Shown one piece after another: positions 1 to 10,300 of a stretch of 64,000 nt of DNA. Under the pieces are notes generated by a model. The model was given only the letters and a program-made list of their open reading frames with translations, made no database searches and was not told the origin of the DNA. The DNA comes from Setoptus koraiensis (lineage: Eukaryota; Arthropoda): the NCBI GenBank assembly GCA_048013815.1, contig CM106586.1, positions 2,914,001 through 2,978,000 on the forward strand, read 5' to 3'. Within the stretch, counting starts at the first letter, position 1. Each line of letters opens with the position of its first letter. The position numbers and the translations under genes were made by a program.

Positions 1-489
1 ATCTATCAGTGTGTTGTTTCTTCGTGGCAACCATCGGTATCGTTGCGTAATCGATTGATCAATAGTTGACGAGTTAAGTTAATCATAGTTAAATAATAAG
101 GCCGATGCTGTTTGACGGGCCGGAAAAGGCCGGCCGCGTCGCCAACACCGTTATGTGGTGCAGCCGTCCTACAACGCGCCAAAACGTGTATAACGTAGTA
201 TAAATAACAATTAATTAGTAACATTATGTTTCTTTGAGAGTCTCATTGGACTCCAATGATTGGAGCCTCGATAGGTAACGGTAATGGTAGCGCCATTGAC
301 TCTCGCATGACATCGACAAATATATTTGTGCTATTCGCGTGTGAATATTGCCTGACAAGGTAATGTCTGCCGACGATGATTGTGAGCTGTGATGAAAATT
401 GTCCAGCAAACAATCGCCGGTTTGATATTGTAAGCTACACATATAATGCTTATATGATATAAGGCTATATAACAGCAGATATTCAGCAG
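1..489. other. Downstream flank / 3' UTR of the Sidestep-like gene
   Basis: No protein-coding region is supported. On the minus strand this is presumably 3' UTR, but no canonical polyadenylation signal is visible. Confidence 0.5.
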
Positions 490-1383
490 TCATACGTCGG
501 TGTGGAGATCGGGGTTGAAGTCTTCGGTAGGGGCGGATATCGTTGAGCTGGAGCTGAATCCATTTCCGGCCTTTGTGGGCATCATCGCTGATTTAAGCTG
601 ACTGGCGTTCTTTGTGGCGATTGTGCCACTGGACACAACGGAGCTGGTTGTTGTATCGGGATAATTGTTGTTGTTTGTCATCAGTTGATTGTCTCGCGTA
701 TGATCGTGATTAATGACCGTTGTAGGCTGTTGTGGATTGTCGTTGAAACGAACCGCTTGTGGCCTGTGTGCCGATGATATAACTCGAACCTTCTTGGGAT
801 ATTGCAATGTATGAAATTGTTGCTGATTCTGCTTGTTCGGGCTACTGCTCATAGTATCACCGGCTCGCGTTTTTGCGTAATCGAGCATCACAGCCGGATA
901 GTCGGCGTGCTGATGCAAATAGTTATTGTCGTAGGAACTGAGCTTTATTGATTGACTGTATTTCGGCTCATTTGGCGGCCTCGCTAACACGTACTGCTGA
1001 TTTTGGTGAGCTTGATTGGCGCGTCTCGCCGACGGTGCGCCCAAAGTGTTGTATTTGTGGCCACGATTGCCAAAACCGTTGCTAGACGCGGGCTGTTTGG
1101 CCAACAGCAATCCCGACGACGATTGGCCAGTCGGCTGGTTTGTGTCGCCAACATAATCCAGGATGTAAGCGTTGGCGTTTGCAATTATTGTCGACGGCGA
1201 GCTCATGTGATCAAAGTCGATTGCGTTGCTGGTGCCGTTCGTTCGAGCTGCCTCCATCAAGGTGGGATACATCAATTGCTGGCTGCTGGTGTCCGGCGAA
1301 GAAATCGAGTCGGCGTTGGGCGAGGCCGAATCCGAGGTTTTGCCGGTGTCGCCGCTATCCGTTGCGTCGCTCACATACTGGCC
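490..1383 (-). CDS. side: Sidestep-like exon 9: C-terminal tail with PDZ-ligand-like end
   Basis: Residues 2052-2348, phase 0. It starts GQYVSDATDSGDTG and ends NPDLHTDV followed by TGA. The last three residues, T-D-V, fit the class I PDZ-binding consensus (S/T-x-hydrophobic). The stretch is polar with several isolated tyrosines (LDYVGD, MLDYAKT, QYPKK) that could be phosphorylated. No known domain is seen. The frame is uninterrupted for 297 codons. I found no AATAAA in the 489 bp after the stop, so the 3' UTR may extend beyond the left edge or use a variant signal. Confidence 0.78.
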   Translation of the reverse strand, partial: GQYVSDATDSGDTGKTSDSASPNADSISSPDTSSQQLMYPTLMEAARTNGTSNAIDFDHMSSPSTIIANANAYILDYVGDTNQPTGQSSSGLLLAKQPASSNGFGNRGHKYNTLGAPSARRANQAHQNQQYVLARPPNEPKYSQSIKLSSYDNNYLHQHADYPAVMLDYAKTRAGDTMSSSPNKQNQQQFHTLQYPKKVRVISSAHRPQAVRFNDNPQQPTTVINHDHTRDNQLMTNNNNYPDTTTSSVVSSGTIATKNASQLKSAMMPTKAGNGFSSSSTISAPTEDFNPDLHTDV

Positions 1384-4300
1384 CTGTGTTGTGGGGATAC
1401 ATTTCGGTTCGTTTTAGATAGATTCTCATTTAGATAAACTCTTATATATTGTTTGCGATAACATTTATATAGTGTATATTTTTCAGATGAACGCCCGTTC
1501 ATATTCACACATGTAAGCATTTGACAAGTTGTCAACTAATGATTGGTTAGGCAGTAGCAAGGTGAAGCTGTAGCAAATAATTGAATATGTAAAAGCAAAA
1601 TAAAATTGGTGACCGGGATGGCGTTGATTAGACGCGATGATCCTGCACATCAGTTGTCTGCGAAAGGCATTGTTTTTGTTTCAACGAAACAGCAAGTGGC
1701 GGGCCGGAAACAGATTGTGCAAATAAATAAAGCGGCAATAATTGGGCGATGTTGAGGCATTTTGGGGTCGCGAGAACGTGATGAGAAGGGAAAAATTAGC
1801 ATTAAATAAGAGCTTGGTTTGAGCGCAATTTATTATATTCAACAAAAGAATAGCTGATGCGGCCGATGTTTAGCGACGCAAAACTCTCTCCCGACGGAAG
1901 TTTCTCTTTCTTTCACAATTAATTGTATCAGTCATAAGTTAGCGAGCGAGCGGCCAAAATGAGCGGGCTAATTTGCATGAGAATGGCACCCTTTACTTAC
2001 ATTGACGATTCGGCCATTCGCATTTGAAAAGCTATTCTTATAATAGGTTTCGTATATTTTGTTGCGCGTTTGTTGGGCGCAACGATTATTCTTATTATTA
2101 ATATTATTATTTGCATGAGATCCATTAGAGTTGGTGTTGTAGGTGGAATGTGTTTTATAGGAATCTAGTTGCGTCTGGGGCGCAAAGTCGTTTATAGAGC
2201 CGGACTTTGGTACGTTATTGATGATGAAATTGTTGTTGTTTGTATTGACACTGGACTTGCCACTAGGTGTCGCCACTTTACTTTGAATGGGGTGATGCAA
2301 CAAAATTCCATTGGACGATGTTACGTCACACCCAATAAACTCTTGTCGCTGTTGTTGTTGTTGTTGACTGGCTTGCTGATGTTGTAAATGATGCTGATGA
2401 TGATGATGGTGTTGTTGTTGTTGTTGTTGTGCAGACGACGACGACAACAACGGTTGTTGATCGCCACTACTACTGAGGCTTCTATGTCCACTGGTGCTAC
2501 TGCTGTGCCCGTTGCTCACCTGTTCGGCTTGATCGTCGCTGACAGCGGCGCCATCTATGCCCGCTGGCAAACAACTGTTGGGTGTAGTCTCGTTAATAAT
2601 TTGCGATGCTGACACGAATCCCATTGTTGTCTGCCGGCTATTGTTGTTCAATGTATCGGGCATCTCGTCCGATTCCAATTCGTCGCCCAGATCGCTAGTC
2701 TTAGTTTGGCCACTGTTTGGCCTAGACGAAATCTGTTGCTGCTGCTGCTGTTGTTGTTGTTGGTGCACGCTCAAATTTCCGGATTGCATTGCACCGGAAA
2801 CGAGATGCGTCATGTCGGGGTGCAGCTTGCAAGTGTCCATGCTAATGAGCGCCACAGCCTGTTGCTGCTGGTCGGCGGTCAGTTGTTGTTGTTGCTGTTG
2901 GGCGGCTTGCGCGGACAACATTGCCCGATGCTGCAAACAAACAATGGCCGCCGTGGCGGGCGACGGGTGATGATGCTGATAGGCTGACATGTGTTGCTTG
3001 TTGTCCATCAGTGCTTGCTGCTGCGATTCCGCTGTCGCCAGCGGATGATGAGAGTGATGATGAAAGTGATGCAAGTTATTGTTGTCAGTCTGATGATACG
3101 AATTTGATGAGGAATCGAGAAAATCTTCGCCAGTTATGGACAGCTTCACGTGATCGTCGTCGTCATCGCCGGGCCGGTCCGCCAGGCCGTTCGGGCCGCC
3201 CAGATAATTGAACTCATTTCCGGAACTAGCGTACGCCGCATGGTGGCCGTGATAAATCAACTGCTGCTGCTGGTTGTGAGATATGCTCGATGGATATTGT
3301 AACGGCTTGCAGCAGTGCGCGGCCTTGCCAAGCTCCTGTTGGCCGGACAGCTGACCGTTGTTGTTTGGCCGGCCCGTATGTTGCACAACAATGTTGTAAC
3401 TGCCGTTGGAGCAACTGCCCGCCACCGACGAGCTAGCGGTCGAGTCGGGAGCCGCGTGCGACCTCAGCAGGCCCGCCGACGACCGACACAGCATGTTGCT
3501 GGCGGATCCCGTTGGCAGTACCACCGTGGGCGACGATCGCGTGCTGCTCGACGCCAGCGAGTTGTTGTTGTTGTTGTTGGTGTTGTTGTGACCGGCATAC
3601 AAGCTCGGCTGTGATTTGTTGTTGTTGTCCGTTTGTTTGTTGGCAATTTGTTTGCTGTTGTTGTTGGCATTGGCCCCGTTGGCCAGACGATAATTGCTGG
3701 CCGACGACGATATCGATGAGCCCAATTTGTGTTGCGTCATCTCCCTCTCCTGGTGCTTTGCTGTTTTTTCTAGCGAGTTGTAGGTGGCGCCGCGAGCGCC
3801 ACGAGATAAATCGCAGCTACCTTTGCTGCTGTGCTGACTTAGCGCCACTAATACGATGCAACGATATGTCACGGGCAAGATAAGACGACAGGACAAAGAT
3901 CAGCAACGATTACGATTACAATTCGAATGAGAGCGAGTTTTTATTTTTATCTGATGCCGTTTGCTTACGTTTGCTGTTGGACCTATTGTTTGAATTGTGT
4001 CCGCTTGGGGAGCCATTGAGACACTTGATAGTGACGTATCCGAGCAAGCCCAACAAGAGAAACGAGCCCAAAGTGAGCATGATAATTGCGATAAACGGAC
4101 TCCAGCTCAATTGCAGGACATTGGACAATAATTGCGAGTGATCTATCATTGTTTCGTTGCCGATTCGTTGCGACAATGGCCGTGATGCGCGCCGGGGCAA
4201 AGTTCACGAAGCGATGCGGTCATTATTTCAGGGTTGAATAGGCGCGATATTTGTTGCGTCATGTCGTTGTTGTTGTTGTTGTTTTGTACAAGGTAACAAA

Positions 4301-7300
4301 TGGACGGAGGGACGAAACAAATTAATAGATTTACAATTTGGACTTGAATTGAATTGAAAATTTCATTGGCGCCACCATGCACAGCAGATTGAGCTGTCGG
4401 TGGTGGCAAGCGTTTTTACATTTGCGCGATTTATACAATTTGTCATGGCTCACTGGTCAATTTCATCATGTTGATGCGAGTGTTATGATTACATTGTCGA
4501 TTATCGTCATTATTGTCGCATCGGTGTTGTTGCAAACAAAGCCATAAGTAAAAGGTTGCGCTAGGTGCCGGCCAAAGAGGAATTCGGTTGCAGCTCGGGC
4601 CAACTGAGGCGCAGCTCAAGCGTGTCAATGGCACTCAAACGGGCCCGCAATCTGTCAAGTGACGCGCCATCAGTCGGCCCAAGCTGCAACTGAATCCGCA
4701 TTCCCAATAGTTATGCAATAGGCCGCTTATGCTAATGCCAACAGCATCAACAACTAATTAGATTGATAGCGTTTGAATTGATGCACTCTAGCGTTACCTT
4801 GGCCGGCTCTGTTGCGTCATGTTGCATGAAACCGCCGCGCGCAACCAACTGCAACCAATCACTCGCATGCAACCCGGAAAATTTGCACACACACACACAC
4901 ACACACTGCTTGTGTATGCAAATTGACCGGAAGTTGGCCTGAAACTCAGTTGGGCGCAGCGTGGGCAGCAGTGAGTGGGCGCGCACTTAATCCCATTCAT
5001 TTGCGTATACATACAAACATGTAAACAAATGTTTGCGACAAACAAACCATAGAAATGCTGCCCCGCGCTACAGATTTTAAGTGAGCGCCCACTAATGGGG
5101 CCACTCACAATCGCATCACTGGCCGAGGTCACACGACACTTTGGGCCGGCAGTGCGATATGCCCGTCGCCGTTGCGTCATATCGAACATTTACGCATAAG
5201 GTATCACAATACCTCATGGTACATTTTTTATTGTTGTCGCCTCTCGTCGCAACGACAGTCTCGTTAGCTTACCCGCTCTCCTTGGTTCCCGTTGCTCGCC
5301 GCTTGAGGCGCCACTGTCGCTCGAACCGAGCGTGCTCTGTGTGGCCATTGTTGAGGCCGTGAACGCAATTGGCTTGCTGGCACCCCGACTGTTGACACTG
5401 TAAACGGATAGAAAATAGTCCGTGAGGGGGCGCAATTGTTCCGCTAGAAAAACCGCCTCGAGAGCCGGCCCGTTACCGCCGTTGCCGGCCGGAGCCGTCG
5501 ACAGCAACGACGACGCTGACAAGGGCGACAATGACGACGACACGACAACCGACGGCTCGTCGCTGCCGCTGCCCGTCAAGCTGACCGGACTTGACACCAT
5601 TTGACCGGTGGTCAGTTGCCGCTGATTGGTGGTTGTTTGCAACAGTGCCAGTTGCTGCGTCGGGCCGGTCTTGCCGCTGGCCGCCGGCTGCTGTTGGCGC
5701 GCCGCTGACCAGCTCCCGTTATTCTGCTGCTGCTGCTGTTCCGGCCCGGCCCATTTGGCGCCCGGGTTCATCTGTGCCGTTGTGCTGAGATTGGCAACCA
5801 ATCGATGATTAATGACATCGTATATTTCCATTTGGAATGTCTGGTCGACGCCGCCGTCGTAGCCGGGCACGCACACTATCACCATGCTGGTGTCGCTCGA
5901 ATTGGCCAGGCGACAATCGCGCACCGGATCCGGCCTCTCGGCGGGCACCACGTGATACCTGCACGCGTGCACTTGTTGGCCAATGCTATTCTGGGCCCAG
6001 CACAACAACTGACCGTAATCCAATTCGCTGTGAGGCGTGTAGAGGGCGACACTGGCCAGGGGGTCGTTGGGCGGCGTTTGGTACGACTGGCCGTCTAGCG
6101 GCACCATATTGAGTTGACCGGCGCCGGCGCCGCTGCCGGTGCCGGTGGTGGCCGTGTCCGATGTGGTCGATGTAGTCTGATAGGCGCTTGCCGCCGGCCC
6201 GTTCGCCTGAAACGACCAGCGGAATGTGAGCGAGTCGGGCGGATCCGCGTCCACTTGACACAGGACGCGCACGGGCTCGGACCGGGCCGCGCCATAATAC
6301 ATCTTGTGCTGATTGCTGCTGCCGCCGCTGCCTTGATTGTTGCCGGTCTGTGCCCCACTGTCCGCTCCACTGTCCGTCCCGTGCTGGCCGTCGCTGTCCG
6401 CCGCCGGCGCCGACCGACGATCGGCCTGCACAGATTGTGGCGCACTTCCGGTCAGCGGCTGCTGGCCAGTGTTTTGGCGGCACACTGGCGCAAACAAAAT
6501 GCGCAAGTGCACAGAATTAGACTGGCCCTCGCCCAGCGAATTGATGGCCGAGCACGTGTAGCGGCCCCGTTGGGCGCGCTGCACGCGCTGCAACACCAAC
6601 GATTGATTTGATATTATCACGCCCAAGCTGACGTTTGTCTCCAATTCTTTGCCCTCGAACCACCAGCGCACCTCGTGTATCCAGGGATGCGCCTTGATGG
6701 TGCACTCGAAATAGACGTCGTTGCCCTCCTGAATGTGCGCGTGGCGCAATTTTTCGCCCAGCGCCAGGTGAACCTGGGGAACGTCTGCGGGGTTGCATAA
6801 TATTTGATATTAATCGGTTAATATTTGATATAAATTGGTTAATATTTGATATAAATTGGTTAATATTTGACATCAATTGGACAGCAAATCGGACGTGGAT
6901 TAGTTCGGAGTGAGGCTCGAGAGGACGAGCCTCGTGTGAGACTTTACGCGACACTTACATTGCACCTCGAGCTTCCACGAGTCCTCCAGAATGAACGAGC
7001 TGGCCGCGCCGCCCGTCAGCTGGTTCTCGGCCCGGCAAACGAGCGACTGGCCCGAGTCCTCGATTTGGGGCGTGTATCGCAGTGTCGAGACGGTGATGTT
7101 GCCGTCGGGAGTTATCTTTTCGCTTATCTGAATGCTGAAGGGCTGAGATTGCTGCTGCTGCTGCTGAGATTGTTCCGGTTGTTGGTGCTGACGGTGCCGG
7201 TGCGACAAATGGCGTTGGTCGTCGCCACTGCGACGCTGTGACGCGGCCGCCGTCAATTTGGTGCCGCCCAACAGCCACGTTATTGTGGCGGCCGGCCGGG

Positions 7301-10300
7301 ACCCGTAGGCGCGGCAAACAATGTCCACGGGTTTGTCGCTAATGAGCGCCTGGCGCTCGTTGTCTATCTCGACCCGGAGGGGCGGAACTGCGCGTCGGTG
7401 TTTATTGTGTCGGTTGTTTTAGTTGACCCATTTCGGTCGGTGTGGCCGTTGCAATTGAAAAAGCGGGGGGACAGAAAAAAGCGTGGGGACAGAAAAAAGC
7501 GGGGGACAGAAAAGAACGAAGAAAGAGTTATTATTTATAGAGCTTGTCAAAGAGAGCTTGCCATTTAACAATTGCCACTATCACCGGCGACACAGTATTT
7601 CGTTGTTCAGTATTGATTGTCAGTCTGGTGTGTTTAGGTGTTTTGCGGGCGCTCGCCATGAGGCACGTACTGCACTGAGATGGCAAAATGAAAATATCGC
7701 TCACGAGAATTTCAGCTCACAAGTATTTGGCGAGCTGCAAGTGAGCTTATCCCCGGAACGCGCCAGATATGTCATGGTGCTTGTGAGTTAGTGAGCTGAC
7801 AAGCTCACCTCGGACAAGCTGCCTCTTACACCTGTTTGTTTGTTTGTTTGTGTGCCAAAAGAGACCCGGGGGATATCTCAAGATCATTTGGGGCCCGCCA
7901 CCCCAAGTTTTCATACTTCTCGCGGCCACCGGGCCCCAATTCCGCTGGCCGCGAGAAGTATGAAAAGTTGGCCGCGAGAAGTATGAACAGTTGGCCGGCC
8001 CGTGCCGGGCTCTTTATGACCCTGGCAAGACATTTCTGCTACATTTTGCGCGGCGAGGGATTATTGCGCAGAGCAGTGTGCGGGAGTGTTAATAAAGAGA
8101 GACTCCACTTTATATTATTTTTATTGTCCATAATAATTTCTCTGGCTCAACTGCTGATTTTTTCGCTTGTTCCGGCCGCCCGCCAGCGCGGCCTCACGCG
8201 CCAGCTAATCCGGCCACCCGACCGGACTTGTGATGGCCACCCGGCCACAAATAATAACCTTACATGACCCGTGAGCGGTTTTGACCGTGCCGCTGCCGTC
8301 GGTGGCTCGCAGCTCACACGACCGCCCAACGGACGGCTCCGCAAGCGGCTCTAAGTTATGTAAGCCCAGCGGAGAGTAGCTCCACTGTTGATCACAATAA
8401 TTGTACAAATAAATCAAATGAATTGCAATTCCAATCCGGCGCTCGCTTGTTTTGTGTGTGTGTGTGTGTGTGTGTGCGCGCCGCCAATAAAACTTTGCAG
8501 CCCCACACTGCGGGGCCCACGTGCCGTGTTTGGGGCCCCAAACAGGGGCCCACGGCACAGCGAGGCCAACATGACACGCGAGGCTGGCTCGTTGGCTTCT
8601 CGACTGGGCTCCTGTGCGCAGCGCAAACTGTGCGCTGTAAGTGAAGTCCATTTTTTATTATTATTATTCTTATTCTACTCAATTAGACACGAGCAACTGG
8701 GGCCCGCTTCGAAACAAACAACAACACTACTGACTACACCGTTGCACACATGGTTACATTGTTACATTATTACGTGATTACCGAGCGCCGATACTAGTGA
8801 CTGCGCCACAACGCAAACTGAGGGGATGGTGGCGCAAACAGTCAGGACGAATTAGCCTCAAACGGGACAACCCGAACGGGCCCGGTCAGCTTATGCGCGC
8901 CAGCTGATCGTTGCGATTATCGGAGAGCCAGTCGATTATGGGCCCGTGTATTTGTGTTATCCGTAAGCCCGGTTCTCGGTAACAACGCGTGCAAAATTAC
9001 ACGTAACACACAAACAAAGCGAAACAAATCGGAATAAAACACGACCGAACGAGCTGGGCCGAATGCGATCTGGGTCCCATTGGCAAACGTTATCACTTGT
9101 ATCATATTGTCTCGCTCTCTTTTTCCGCTGCTCATCGCCATTTTCATCCATTTCCGATTGGCATGCTAACTAGCTCGCAGCTAGAGCTGTCCACTTAGTA
9201 TCTGTTCCAGTGTCGGGCCATTGTTGGGCCACTTCGATGAACCGCACATCGGTTAGGGCGCCAATAACAGGTTGCCAGTGGCTCGAATTAGCCACACAGA
9301 TACACTAATTTGGGTTGCCGATCCACAGCTCGATCACAGGCAGCTAAAGATAGCCAAACGCACACACGGCAGCTCATTAGTTTCGGACATAGATAGTTAG
9401 TGAGAGAGATTGCAGTCACGCTGCCACCACACCCAATTTAGCTCAGCTATATATAGCTATATAGCGCCAGCTCAATATCTCTACTTCCGGTCAGTGTACT
9501 GTCCAATCAATCAGCAACAAATTTGCAGTTAGTCCTGCGCCGGTTGCATAACTGGCCAGTTAGAAGCCATAAGTGGCGCACTCGAAAATTGTGATAATTC
9601 ACTACTATACGCAGATTCGTCTTAGTTGTTTCGTATCTCTGGCCTGGCCAGATTACGTAATCAACGGCCGGGCCAGCTGCTATAATACTGCTCACACTTT
9701 CGCTTTTGATAGTGAGCGCTAGTTGGACACACACACTATTAACAGCACTGTTTGCTTGAGAATGGCGGAAATAGCTGAGCTGTCGAGCTACGACATGGTG
9801 AGTGACATTTATCAAGCGATGAACACTGATTAGCAGCGTCTCACAACGTCGTGTGACACTTGTCAGCTGTTTGTCGCCAACTATTGCGTTCGTGGCAATT
9901 ATTGGCAAGCTCGCACAGTAACTTGCGTACATATATATTAATTGGGCCAGCCACACACGCACAAATGTGGACGAGCCAATTTGAATTGTCGTCGTTGCTG
10001 TTGCTTGTGCCAATTGCCGGTTGCCGGTTGTTTGTGTGCCGGCCGGGCAATTGGCACAAGTCGCCTCTCCAATTATTCAACTGACACTTGTCAGTGACAT
10101 TTTGAGCACCAACTAACACTCCATTGCCATTCAAAGAGCCACACAGGGTTGAGTAGCTAAAATTACGTCACTTAACATCATTTGGACACATTGTTTGAGT
10201 GCCTATAGAGTGTGTGGCTGTCACGCTAGCAGTGCGTGAGTGTGCGTGTTTGCAATGTGACAATAAACAACAACGCTCAATTGTATAGTGAGTGGACGAA

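Noticed and set aside
2557-3883. Plus-strand cysteine- and leucine-rich frames opposite exon 8
   Set aside because: Antisense readings of the CAA/CAG tracts coding polyQ in the Sidestep-like tail.
4146-4409. Alternative start of the membrane exon further upstream
   Set aside because: The only phase-compatible reading there runs into a stop before the membrane helix, so the acceptor at 4143/4144 was preferred.
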